The notes beneath the pieces were generated by a model. The model saw only the letters and a list, made by a program, of their open reading frames with translations. It ran no database searches and was not told the DNA's origin. A program made the position numbers and the translations under genes. Of a stretch of DNA of 59,211 nucleotides, positions 17,594 to 26,047 are shown piece by piece; position 1 is the first letter of the stretch; each line of letters begins with the position of its first letter. Origin of the DNA: Bacteroidales bacterium (GTDB lineage: Bacteria; Bacteroidota; Bacteroidia; Bacteroidales; F082); contig JANQGJ010000029.1 in assembly GCA_028277395.1 (NCBI GenBank), positions 1 through 59,211 on the forward strand, in the 5' to 3' direction.

Positions 17594-18259
17594 ATGAAGA
17601 TAAGAGATAATCTAATAAACTTTTTATCTAAAATTCCTGAAAACGTTCAACTGGTAGCAGTCTCAAAAACAAAGCCTGTTGAAGCGGTTAAGGAAGCCTA
17701 TGACGCCGGACAATTAGTATTTGGTGAAAACAAAGTGCAGGATCTTGTAGAGAAAGTTCCAAAACTACCAGCTGATATTCAGTGGCATTTTATTGGTCAC
17801 ATGCAAACAAACAAAGTGAAATTTATTGCACCGTTTGTAAGTTTGATCCATGCCGTTGACAGCATGAAACTTCTTAAGGAAATAAATAAACAGGCCACAA
17901 AGAATAACCGTACAATAAATTGTTTACTTCAGTTTCATATAGCTGAAGAGTCAACAAAATTCGGACTTAGCATTCAGGAAGCTACTGATATTCTGAATAG
18001 TTCTGAATTCATGGATATGAAAAATGTTCATATTTCAGGTGTTATGGGAATGGCTACATACACAAATAATACTGAACAGATAAGACAGGAATTTGCACAA
18101 CTAAAAACACATTTTAACACACTGAAGACCAATTACTTTAGCAGTGATGACCATTTTAGGGAAATATCTATGGGGATGTCAGGGGATTACAAAATCGCCA
18201 TTGAAGAAGGAAGTACAATGATTCGAATAGGAACAAGTATTTTTGGTTCTCGTTATTAA
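17594..18259 (+). CDS. YggS/PROSC-family pyridoxal phosphate homeostasis protein
   Basis: This 221-residue single-domain TIM-barrel protein binds PLP through Lys25 (VAVSKTKP) and carries the family signatures FGENKVQDL, WHFIGHMQTNK and SMGMSGDYKIAIEEGSTMIRIG. Members buffer free PLP and influence amino-acid pools; no enzymatic turnover is established. Length is normal. It has its own candidate promoter box and is 41 bp upstream of the antiporter gene. Confidence 0.94.
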   Translation: MKIRDNLINFLSKIPENVQLVAVSKTKPVEAVKEAYDAGQLVFGENKVQDLVEKVPKLPADIQWHFIGHMQTNKVKFIAPFVSLIHAVDSMKLLKEINKQATKNNRTINCLLQFHIAEESTKFGLSIQEATDILNSSEFMDMKNVHISGVMGMATYTNNTEQIRQEFAQLKTHFNTLKTNYFSSDDHFREISMGMSGDYKIAIEEGSTMIRIGTSIFGSRY

Positions 18260-18300
18260 CATATTAATTCTTTAAAACTTATTGACAATACGAAAGCATA

Positions 18301-19248
18301 ATGGTTTATTTCCTTTTTATTCTGGGTTTTGTGATATTGATTTACGGGGCAAAGCTACTTGTTGATGGAGCGTCATCAATAGGTTCAAAAGCAGGTCTCC
18401 CCCAATTGATCATTGGTCTATCAATTGTTGCACTTGGCACATCACTTCCTGAACTGGTTATAAATGTTTTTGCAAGCATACAGGGAAATACAGGGCTGGC
18501 TATCGGTAATGTTCTGGGTAGCAATATCATGAACACTTTACTTATTATAGGAATTACTGCTATTATTTTCCCAATTAAAGTCAGCACTAATGTCATAAGA
18601 AGAGATTCATGGATAAACCTTATTGCCATACTGCTTGTTGCAGTTTTGGCAAATGATCATCTGTTTGGCAGTTCAAACAATGCATTGATTATATATGATG
18701 GAATTATATTATTAATGTTTTTCACCATTATGATCTACCTCCTGTTTACAGGGAAAGATGAAGAAATTGAAGCAGTTAGTGAAATTAAACAATTCACCTA
18801 CGTAAAATCAATCTTACTGATACTTGCAGGAAGCTCAGGACTATTTTTTGGCGGCAGGTGGATAGTTGACGGGGCATCAACAATTTCAATTGAAATGGGA
18901 ATATCACAGTCAACCATTGGACTGACACTTATTGCTATAGCGACTTCCTTACCGGAACTGGTTACTTCAGTGGTTGCAGCACTTAAAAAGAATACTGATA
19001 TAGCAATAGGAAATGCTCTTGGTTCCAATATTTTCAATATTTTCCTTGTCCTTGGAACCAGTGCCGTAATACATCCAATTAATTTTGATAGTTCCCTGAA
19101 TATTGAAATTGGCATCCTCATAATCTCTTCATTGTTCCTAATGTTCGTAATAAAGGTAGGTAAAAGAAAAAGAACCATATCCAGGTGGGAAGGGTTATTG
19201 TTGGCTACAGGATATTTATTGTTTCTGATCTGGTCTATATTTTTTTAG
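18301..19248 (+). CDS. Calcium/sodium antiporter (YrbG/CaCA family)
   Basis: This 315-residue inner-membrane protein has about ten hydrophobic segments and two inverted copies of the CaCA alpha repeat. The first contains ALGTSLPELV and GNVLGSNIMN, the second AIATSLPELV and GNALGSNIFN; the acidic residues in these repeats bind the exchanged ions. Ca2+ export driven by Na+ or H+ is the family role; direction and ion preference are not visible. A TAGATTTG sequence overlaps its stop codon and may belong to the next gene. Confidence 0.93.
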   Translation: MVYFLFILGFVILIYGAKLLVDGASSIGSKAGLPQLIIGLSIVALGTSLPELVINVFASIQGNTGLAIGNVLGSNIMNTLLIIGITAIIFPIKVSTNVIRRDSWINLIAILLVAVLANDHLFGSSNNALIIYDGIILLMFFTIMIYLLFTGKDEEIEAVSEIKQFTYVKSILLILAGSSGLFFGGRWIVDGASTISIEMGISQSTIGLTLIAIATSLPELVTSVVAALKKNTDIAIGNALGSNIFNIFLVLGTSAVIHPINFDSSLNIEIGILIISSLFLMFVIKVGKRKRTISRWEGLLLATGYLLFLIWSIFF

Positions 19249-19350
19249 ATTTGTTATTTTGTTTGAATGGTAAATTCAATGTGAACAGGTTATTTTGAAT
19301 TTACTTCTTATGATAGCAGCCTTTAATGGAACTAAAATAGAACTATAACA

Positions 19351-20313
19351 ATGATTCGAAAAATAGTATTTCCGGTAATACTGACTATTCTCTCGTTCAA
19401 CCTTCTTTACTCACAGCAGCATGGTTTTGGCTGTGTAACCAATAAACATTTGCTTTCACTTTCCGGTAACAAAAAGTTCGAAACCAGGGCAAAGCCTGTT
19501 ACTGAATTTCCACCTGTGTTCGGCAATAAAGCCCGGCAAAAAGGAAATAGTTTACCCTTACCATTCGGAACCGGGATATATTCAATTTACTACGATCAGG
19601 CATACACTGCAGGTGAACTGGCACTTACAACCGATTCATCAGATATTACTGCCAGAGCTGATACAATATACCAAAACACATCAGGCTATGAATTTAAAGT
19701 GCAGGCTCGTCCCAATTTGTGGATACTACCATTTTTAAATATTTATGGAATATTTGGTTATACCAAAGGAGTTATTTCACCCAATCTGGTTGTTCCACAT
19801 ATTGTACTTGAAAACGTACCGGTTTTTGATTCAATAATTGTTGATACAACGTTCGAAATACATGATGAGATTGGTTATACCGGACCTACTTATGGAATTG
19901 GAGCTACTTTTTCCAAAGGTTTCGGTAGTTTCTTTGTATTAGTTGATTATAATTTCTCTGTAACACAACCTGTAGATATGGATGATCAGCTTTGGAATCA
20001 TTTTTTAAGTCCGAAATTAGGTCTGTTCATTGGTAATCCAGGCAAAAAGACATATGGGGCTTTCTGGATCGGAGCTATGTATATAAAAAACGAACAGTTC
20101 TTTACTGGAAAAATTGATGTGGCAGATATTAATGCTGATTTTATCCCTCTTTTTGGTGAAGAAGCAACATATTCAGGAGAAATCACTCCAAACCAGCGCT
20201 GGAACTTCGTTGCTGGCTACTCTTTAATAATCAATGAAAAACATCATTTTGTTATTGAAGGAGGTTTATGGGATCGAAAGCAGATAAGCATAGGCTACGA
20301 TTTTAGGTTTTGA
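19351..20313 (+). CDS. Putative outer-membrane beta-barrel protein
   Basis: This 320-residue protein has a signal peptide (MIRKIVFPVILTILSFNLLYS) and then alternating amphipathic strands rich in aromatic and glycine residues (e.g. YGIGATFSKGFGSFFVLVDY, KTYGAFWIGAMYI), ending in the terminal aromatic IGYDFRF typical of outer-membrane barrels. I do not recognise a specific family. The conserved-looking N-terminal stretch after the signal (about 60-75) contains PLPFGTGIY. It lies between the antiporter and rex on the same strand, ~100 bp from the former; no function is implied by context. Confidence 0.7.
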   Translation: MIRKIVFPVILTILSFNLLYSQQHGFGCVTNKHLLSLSGNKKFETRAKPVTEFPPVFGNKARQKGNSLPLPFGTGIYSIYYDQAYTAGELALTTDSSDITARADTIYQNTSGYEFKVQARPNLWILPFLNIYGIFGYTKGVISPNLVVPHIVLENVPVFDSIIVDTTFEIHDEIGYTGPTYGIGATFSKGFGSFFVLVDYNFSVTQPVDMDDQLWNHFLSPKLGLFIGNPGKKTYGAFWIGAMYIKNEQFFTGKIDVADINADFIPLFGEEATYSGEITPNQRWNFVAGYSLIINEKHHFVIEGGLWDRKQISIGYDFRF

Positions 20314-20406
20314 CATTCATGATCATATTTATATATCCTATACCACTGATCTGTTGCATATTAGCCCATGCTTTTCATCGAATAAGGTATTTTAACTCTA
20401 AATAGT

Positions 20407-20437
20407 TGCAAAATTAGCTCATCACCCATATATTTGC
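20407..20437 (+). promoter_or_regulatory. Promoter of rex (TTG-N20-TATATTTG)
   Basis: TTG (20407-20409) and TATATTTG (20430-20437) are separated by 20 bp, a full Bacteroidota promoter. Transcription would start near 20443, ~24 nt before the rex ATG and inside the palindrome at 20440-20457. Confidence 0.65.
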
Positions 20438-20439
20438 AC

Positions 20440-20457
20440 TGTTATTAAATTAACAAT
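20440..20457. promoter_or_regulatory. Candidate Rex operator overlapping the rex start site
   Basis: The 18-mer CTGTTATTAAATTAACAA matches the Rex consensus TTGTTAAnnnnTTAACAA, known from clostridia, at 12 of 14 fixed positions. It starts 3 bp after the -7 box, over the expected transcription start, where a bound repressor would block initiation. This supports autorepression of rex relieved by NADH; it is inference from sequence match and position. Confidence 0.55.
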
Positions 20458-20466
20458 GATAACTTG

Positions 20467-21168
20467 ATGAACGCGAGCGACACATTTAAGCAGTTACCAC
20501 ATAAAACCATCGAACGGTTAAGCCAGTACCGACGGGCACTTCTTATCTGCCTTGAGAATAACAAAGATCATATATTCTCACATGAAATAGCCAAAATTCA
20601 GCATATTACACCTGTTCAGGTTCGAAGAGACCTTATGCTCATTGGATATTCCGGGACACTGAGAAAAGGTTATAACATTCGTGAATTGATTAACCTTATT
20701 GCTGATATTATAGATAGCGATGAAGGTATTAAAGTTGCCATAGTTGGAATGGGTAATCTTGGAAGAGCTTTGATAAATTATTTTTCAGGAAAAAGACATA
20801 AACTTACTATTTCTGCCGGATTTGATGTTAACCCTGAAAAAATTGGAAAGACTGTAAGTGGTATTCCATGTTACGATTGCAAATCAATGAAAGAAATAAT
20901 TGCAAAAGAGAATATCGAGATAGGGATCATTACTGTTCCTGCAACACAATCTGCTTCAACTGCCAAGCAGCTTGTTGATGCCGGAATTAAAGGAATATTA
21001 AATTATACTCCAAAACCTGTTGAGGTACCTGAAGGTGTTTACCTTGAAGAGTATGATATGATAACAACCCTGGAAAAAGTTGCGTTTTATGTTAAGATGG
21101 AAAATGAAAGAGCTGCAGATATGGCTGTGAAAAGACAAAGCCAGGGAACTGCAGCTTCAGATTTTTAA
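20467..21168 (+). CDS. rex: Redox-sensing transcriptional repressor Rex
   Basis: Rex senses the NADH/NAD+ ratio and releases operator DNA when NADH binds. The 233-residue protein has an N-terminal winged helix (about 1-80; IQHITPVQVRRDLMLIGYSG is characteristic) and a Rossmann domain with GMGNLG (94-99) and the C-terminal swap helix containing ATQSAS and NYTPKPV. The ATG at 20467 is preferred over a TTG one codon upstream. Its stop codon abuts the stop codon of the convergent carbamate kinase gene with no base between. A promoter and palindrome suggest autoregulation. Confidence 0.95.
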   Translation: MNASDTFKQLPHKTIERLSQYRRALLICLENNKDHIFSHEIAKIQHITPVQVRRDLMLIGYSGTLRKGYNIRELINLIADIIDSDEGIKVAIVGMGNLGRALINYFSGKRHKLTISAGFDVNPEKIGKTVSGIPCYDCKSMKEIIAKENIEIGIITVPATQSASTAKQLVDAGIKGILNYTPKPVEVPEGVYLEEYDMITTLEKVAFYVKMENERAADMAVKRQSQGTAASDF

Positions 21169-22113
21169 CTATACAATCGTAATTCGGGTACCTCCGTTAT
21201 CTACTCCAAGTAATTCAGGTGCAGTTATAATTGCATCTTTACCACTTCTTACAATAAAATTTATGGCAGCCTGAATTTTCGGTCCCATGCTTCCTGCTCC
21301 AAACTGACCCTCTTTCAAATATTGTTTTGCTTCGGCAATACTCATCTTATCAATGGATTTTTCCTGAGGTGTATTGAAGTTTAAGCAGACTTTTGGTACA
21401 TCTGTTAATATAAACAATTTGTGTGCATGTATCTGAGATGCCAGTAATGATGAAGCTAAGTCTTTATCAATAACTGCATCAATTCCCTGCAACATATTTT
21501 CTTTTTTATAAAAACAGGGAATTCCACCACCTCCCACAGCAATAGCAATATGTCCCTGACCGGCAATTTTTTCAATTGATCTCATATTAAATATTACCAG
21601 TGGTTCGGGTGAAGCAACGACTTTTCTCCAGCCACCACGTGCTTTATCTTCTACAAATTTTGAGCCTGATTCACTCATAAACTTATCGGCCTCTTCTTTA
21701 GTAAAATATGGACCAATTGGTTTTGTGGGATTTAGAAAAGCAGGGTCATCCTTATTAACAAGGACCTGAGTTATAATTGAGATCACATCACGGTCCATAT
21801 CATTCTCCATAAGTACATTACGGAGTTGTTGTTCAAGCATATATGCAATAAAACCCTGCGAATAAGCCACACTTATATCCAGCGGCATATCAGGAATATC
21901 ATAGAGCTTGTTACCGGCAGTATTGGCCATCAATATATTACCAACCTGTGGTCCGTTCCCATGTGTAAGAACAAGGTTGTAACCCCTGTTAATAAGCTTG
22001 ATCAGATTTTTACTTGCTTCATAAGCATTTGTTTCCTGCTCATCCACAGTACCTTTCTGACCAGCTTTTAGCAAAGCGTTTCCTCCAAACGCAACAACAG
22101 CTAACTTCCTCAT
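21169..22113 (-). CDS. arcC: Carbamate kinase
   Basis: This 314-residue cytoplasmic kinase makes ATP from carbamoyl phosphate and ADP (or runs in reverse). It shows the N-terminal AFGGNALL, HGNGPQVGN, the substrate loop region and AVGGGGIPCF, plus GSMGPKIQAA near the C-terminus. The ATG at 22113 is preferred over a TTG two codons upstream. No ornithine carbamoyltransferase or arginine deiminase gene is nearby, so it is not in a standard arc operon; it could serve citrulline, agmatine or allantoin breakdown elsewhere. It is convergent with rex, stop to stop. Confidence 0.95.
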   Translation of the reverse strand: MRKLAVVAFGGNALLKAGQKGTVDEQETNAYEASKNLIKLINRGYNLVLTHGNGPQVGNILMANTAGNKLYDIPDMPLDISVAYSQGFIAYMLEQQLRNVLMENDMDRDVISIITQVLVNKDDPAFLNPTKPIGPYFTKEEADKFMSESGSKFVEDKARGGWRKVVASPEPLVIFNMRSIEKIAGQGHIAIAVGGGGIPCFYKKENMLQGIDAVIDKDLASSLLASQIHAHKLFILTDVPKVCLNFNTPQEKSIDKMSIAEAKQYLKEGQFGAGSMGPKIQAAINFIVRSGKDAIITAPELLGVDNGGTRITIV

Positions 22114-22142
22114 AATCAATAAATATTTAAAAAAAAAGAGAA

Positions 22143-22150
22143 CAAAGGTA
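22143..22150 (-). promoter_or_regulatory. Candidate -7 box (TACCTTTG) for carbamate kinase
   Basis: On the minus strand TACCTTTG is a full match to TAnnTTTG, 29 bp before the ATG at 22113. No TTG lies at the -33 position. A weak Rex-like palindrome occurs ~50 bp further upstream (22199-22216). Confidence 0.45.
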
Positions 22151-22292
22151 CTATTTATTTTTATTCGCAGATTAATTCTGCGTAAACTTGCATACGAAGT
22201 TTGAAATTTTTAACAAAATAGTCAGTTATTAACCGTTGTAATTCCAATTGTAATCACGTAGAAAACAATTTCGATCAAATAGAACAGTAAAG

Positions 22293-22323
22293 TTGCACAC
22301 CTGTTTCAAATTCACTAAATTCG
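22293..22323 (+). promoter_or_regulatory. Candidate promoter of the DASS transporter (TTG-N20-TAAATTCG)
   Basis: TTG (22293-22295) is 20 bp from TAAATTCG (22316-22323), one mismatch from TAnnTTTG, with correct spacing. It ends 19 bp before the ATG at 22343. Confidence 0.45.
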
Positions 22324-22342
22324 CCCTATTGATTAAACTATC

Positions 22343-23875
22343 ATGCAGGAATTTCATTTAAGGAGTATCAGTTATAAGAATTTTTTCGGTACTATAATTG
22401 GCCCTTTGCTTTTTCTTTGGATTACCATATTTCTTGACCTCGAACCAGGCAAACCTGCTGTTACCTATACTCTTGCGATAGCCGTATTAATGGCAATATG
22501 GTGGATTACTGAAGTTGTTCCTCTTGCTATAACCGCCTTGCTACCTGTAGTATTATTTCCATTGTTTGGTGTAATGGATGGTAAAGACGTATCTTCCACC
22601 TATTTCAACCATGTCATCTTTTTGTTTATTGGCGGATTTCTTGTGGCATTGGCAATGCAAAAATGGGATCTTCACAAAAGAATTGCCATAAGGATCCTTC
22701 TGATCACAGGATCCAGTCCGGCAAGAATCCTTTTGGGATTTATGTTAGCAACATCATTCTTGTCAATGTGGATATCTAACACAGCTACAGCAATGATGAT
22801 GGTACCAATACTTCTGTCGATTACCAAAAAGCTTGAAGATTATATTGATAAAAAAGAACTTGATAAATATACAATCGGACTTTTACTGGGTGTAGCTTAC
22901 AGTGCTTCCATTGGAGGAATAGCAACACTTGTTGGAACACCTCCGAATCTGTCTTTTGCAAGAATATTTCAGATTATGTTTCCGTCTGCACCTGAAATCA
23001 GCTTTACCTCCTGGTTCATTTTTGCATTACCAATTAGTATTGCCTTTTTTATTATAACATGGAGTTATTTATATTTCATTTTTAAACCAAAAAAATCGGC
23101 ATTTTCATTAAATGAAGTAGATTTCAGAGAACAATACAGACAACTGGGAAAATCTACCTATGAACAAAAAGTAGTGGCAGTAGTTTTTGCAGTACTGGCT
23201 TTGCTTTGGCTCACAAGAGCAGGAATAAATATGGGTGATCTCAAAATTCCCGGCTGGAGTAGCTTGTTTTCATCACCAAAATACATTAATGATGGAACCG
23301 TTGCTATTGCGCTTTCTGTAGTATTATTCGTAATACCTGCTAAAAATAAAGAAAAAAGGATCATGGACTGGGATACGGCAGCAAAGATACCATGGAACAT
23401 CGTGCTGCTATTTGGTGGAGGATTTGCCCTGGCAAGTGCATTTAAAGAATCAGGGTTATCAATTTATGTTGGAGAGCAATTGAGTACTGTTGGTAGTATT
23501 CACCCGGTTTTTATAATTGCAATTATTGCATTAACTATGACATTTCTGACAGAATTAACATCAAACACAGCTACTACTGAGATGCTATTACCGGTACTGG
23601 CCGGAATGTCCGTTACTATTAATGTTAACCCCTTACTTTTCATGCTCCCGGCTACCATTAGCGCATCTATGGCTTTTATGCTTCCAGTGGCAACTCCTCC
23701 AAATGCAATTGTTTTTGGATCGAATAAAATAAGTGTTATACAAATGGCAAAAACCGGATTGTTGTTAAACCTGCTTGGAGTAATTATCATTACACTATTA
23801 ACGTACTATTGGGGAGCTCATGTCTTTTCAATCGATCCTAATGTAATGCCTGAATGGGGAGTTCATTCAAACTAG
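22343..23875 (+). CDS. DASS-family (SLC13) sodium-coupled anion/dicarboxylate transporter
   Basis: This 510-residue inner-membrane protein has about eleven hydrophobic helices and both diagnostic Ser-Asn-Thr motifs: SNTATAMMMVPI (near residue 145) and SNTATTEMLLPV (near 410). Each is followed by a helix-breaking proline/glycine segment (VGTPPNLSFA and VATPPNAIVF). Family members import succinate, malate, fumarate, citrate or sulfate with Na+. The PPN motifs fit the dicarboxylate group better than sulfate, but the substrate is not certain. The EamA gene starts 3 bp after its stop. Confidence 0.93.
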   Translation: MQEFHLRSISYKNFFGTIIGPLLFLWITIFLDLEPGKPAVTYTLAIAVLMAIWWITEVVPLAITALLPVVLFPLFGVMDGKDVSSTYFNHVIFLFIGGFLVALAMQKWDLHKRIAIRILLITGSSPARILLGFMLATSFLSMWISNTATAMMMVPILLSITKKLEDYIDKKELDKYTIGLLLGVAYSASIGGIATLVGTPPNLSFARIFQIMFPSAPEISFTSWFIFALPISIAFFIITWSYLYFIFKPKKSAFSLNEVDFREQYRQLGKSTYEQKVVAVVFAVLALLWLTRAGINMGDLKIPGWSSLFSSPKYINDGTVAIALSVVLFVIPAKNKEKRIMDWDTAAKIPWNIVLLFGGGFALASAFKESGLSIYVGEQLSTVGSIHPVFIIAIIALTMTFLTELTSNTATTEMLLPVLAGMSVTINVNPLLFMLPATISASMAFMLPVATPPNAIVFGSNKISVIQMAKTGLLLNLLGVIIITLLTYYWGAHVFSIDPNVMPEWGVHSN

Positions 23876-23878
23876 ACC

Positions 23879-24772
23879 ATGACAAATCAGAATAAAGCAT
23901 ACATATTCGCATTGATTGCTGTTTTGTTCTGGTCAACTATGAGTTCAGCATTTAAACTAACTCTGCGTTATATTGATTTTGATCATATGCTGTTGTGGTC
24001 GTCTGCTTTTGGCGCATTCTTCCTGTTCATAATCTACATGGCTAAGCACAAAAAAGTTTATGTAGGTGATTTTAAGAAAGGTATTGCATCATCTGCCTTA
24101 ATGGGATTCTTCAATCCATTTTTATACTACTTATTACTTTTCAAGGCTTACGATCTTCTGGAAGCCCAGGTTGCAGGAACTTTGAATTATATCTGGCCTA
24201 TAGTATTGGTTTTAATGTCGGTAATTTTTCTGAAACAACAAATTGGGTTACAGAGCTTTGTAGCAATCCTGATTAGCTTTGCAGGTATTGTAATAATTAG
24301 TACACAGGGTAGTTTTACAGATATGGGAAACTCGAGCCTTACAGGTATATCTCTTGCAGTTATCAGTTCTGTTTTCTGGGCAGGTTACTGGATATTGAAT
24401 CTTAAAGATAAACGCGAGGAAACGGGTAAAATCTCCCTGAACCTTCTTTTTGGTTTTCTATATGTCTTAATTTACCTGTTGATGAATAATGAGCATATTT
24501 TATTCCCTTCCGGTTATGCTTTACTGGGCTGTGTTTACATAGGTTTATTTGAGATGAGTATTACATTTGTAATATGGTTATTGGCACTAAAAAAATCTGA
24601 AAACACTGCAAAAGTCAGCAATCTAATATACGTGTCGCCATTTATTGCATTGGTTTTTATCAGATTAACAGTAAATGAAAAAATTCATATTTATACGATA
24701 GCAGGGCTTATTTTCATAGTTGGAGGAATTATAATTCAACAACTTAGCCGTTCTGTTTCAAATGATTCATGA
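23879..24772 (+). CDS. EamA/DMT-family transporter
   Basis: This 297-residue protein has ten predicted membrane helices in two EamA repeats (about 5-140 and 150-292), with the usual AGTLNYIWPIVLVLMSVIF at the end of the first and KVSNLIYVSPFIALVF near the end of the second. The family exports amino acids or small metabolites. Here the start lies only 3 bp after the DASS transporter stop, so the two are translated from one transcript. Substrate unknown. Confidence 0.92.
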   Translation: MTNQNKAYIFALIAVLFWSTMSSAFKLTLRYIDFDHMLLWSSAFGAFFLFIIYMAKHKKVYVGDFKKGIASSALMGFFNPFLYYLLLFKAYDLLEAQVAGTLNYIWPIVLVLMSVIFLKQQIGLQSFVAILISFAGIVIISTQGSFTDMGNSSLTGISLAVISSVFWAGYWILNLKDKREETGKISLNLLFGFLYVLIYLLMNNEHILFPSGYALLGCVYIGLFEMSITFVIWLLALKKSENTAKVSNLIYVSPFIALVFIRLTVNEKIHIYTIAGLIFIVGGIIIQQLSRSVSNDS

Positions 24773-24868
24773 TGCCGGGAAAAAACTATCTCTTTTTTCT
24801 TTTATTTTCCTTTTACAAGTGATGTTTGATGTTAAAAATCTATAATTTTATCCATTTAAATTAATAAG

Positions 24869-26041
24869 ATGTATCCTCGGTTAAGTGACATGATAAATGA
24901 TGTTTTTGGTACAAGCATCAATCTTCCGATTCAGAGTTATGGTTTTTTCCTGGCAATAGCTTTTTTAGTTGCAGCAATATTACTGAGAAAAGAACTTGAA
25001 AGGAAAGAAAGACTGGGAGTAATTGGTTCAACAATAAAAAAAAGTATTATTGGCAGGAAAGCCTCATTAACAGAACTAACTGTAACTTTTGTTGTCAGCC
25101 TGTTTGTTGGATATAAGCTAAGTGGTGTTTTCTTTAATTATGACCTTCTCCTGGCAAATCCGCAGGAGTTTGTTTTCTCATCTGAAGGATCCTGGCCCAG
25201 TGGGTTATTAATAGCTATATTTATCACATTTCTTCAGTATTACACAAAAAACAAACAAAAACTTAAAGAACCGAAATTGGTGGAAACCACTGTCCCTGCT
25301 AAAGATCAAATGTGGCCTGTTGTTTTTATTGCTGTTGTTTTTGGAGTTGTTGGAGCTAAAATATTTCACCAACTCGAAAATATGGATGAATTTTTAAGAG
25401 ATCCCATCGGATCGTTATTCTCATTCAGCGGATTAACGTTTTACGGAGGATTAATTGTGGCTGCTTTTGCAGTTGGTATTTATGGCGAAAAACATAATAT
25501 TCCATGGCGGCATATAGCAGACGCCGTTGCACCTTCACTTATAATTGCTTATGGAATCGGAAGGATTGGATGTCAGATATCCGGAGACGGTGACTGGGGT
25601 ATTGTTAATACACTACCCCAACCAGAATGGTTATCGTTTTTACCGGAATGGACATGGTCATATACTTATCCAAATAATATATTGAACCAGGGAATTCCTA
25701 TCGAGGGATGTACAGGTTCACATTGTTATGAATTGTCACAACCTGTTTACCCAACACCAATTTATGAAACCACCATGTCTATGATCATATTTACAATATT
25801 ATGGTCCATAAGAAAAAAGATCACAATACCTGGTGTACTGTTTGCTGCTTATTTAATGCTGAATGGAATTGAAAGGTTCACAATTGAGAAGATCAGGGTT
25901 AACAATGTATTTGATGTACTTGGCATGAAATTAACACAGGCTGAAATTATTTCTACACTTATCTTTCTGACAGGTTTGATTTTTCTTGTTCTCTTTATGA
26001 GAGATCACAAAAAGAAATCACCCGAACATACAAATAATTAG
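24869..26041 (+). CDS. lgt: Prolipoprotein diacylglyceryl transferase, long form
   Basis: Lgt moves diacylglycerol from phosphatidylglycerol to the lipobox cysteine. Core motifs are present: SYGFFLAIAFL (about 23-33), LTFYGGLIVAAF (189-200) and the signature IAYGIGRIGCQISGDGDWG (226-244). At 390 residues it exceeds the usual ~270. The extra length lies mainly at about 50-150 (a charged stretch plus added hydrophobic segments, split by a KNKQKLKEPK linker) and ~235-290. The motif reads FYGG where E. coli has FHGG with an important His; other phyla also have Tyr. It is followed 6 bp later by the inositol monophosphatase gene. Confidence 0.93.
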   Translation: MYPRLSDMINDVFGTSINLPIQSYGFFLAIAFLVAAILLRKELERKERLGVIGSTIKKSIIGRKASLTELTVTFVVSLFVGYKLSGVFFNYDLLLANPQEFVFSSEGSWPSGLLIAIFITFLQYYTKNKQKLKEPKLVETTVPAKDQMWPVVFIAVVFGVVGAKIFHQLENMDEFLRDPIGSLFSFSGLTFYGGLIVAAFAVGIYGEKHNIPWRHIADAVAPSLIIAYGIGRIGCQISGDGDWGIVNTLPQPEWLSFLPEWTWSYTYPNNILNQGIPIEGCTGSHCYELSQPVYPTPIYETTMSMIIFTILWSIRKKITIPGVLFAAYLMLNGIERFTIEKIRVNNVFDVLGMKLTQAEIISTLIFLTGLIFLVLFMRDHKKKSPEHTNN

Positions 26042-26047
26042 TTACAA

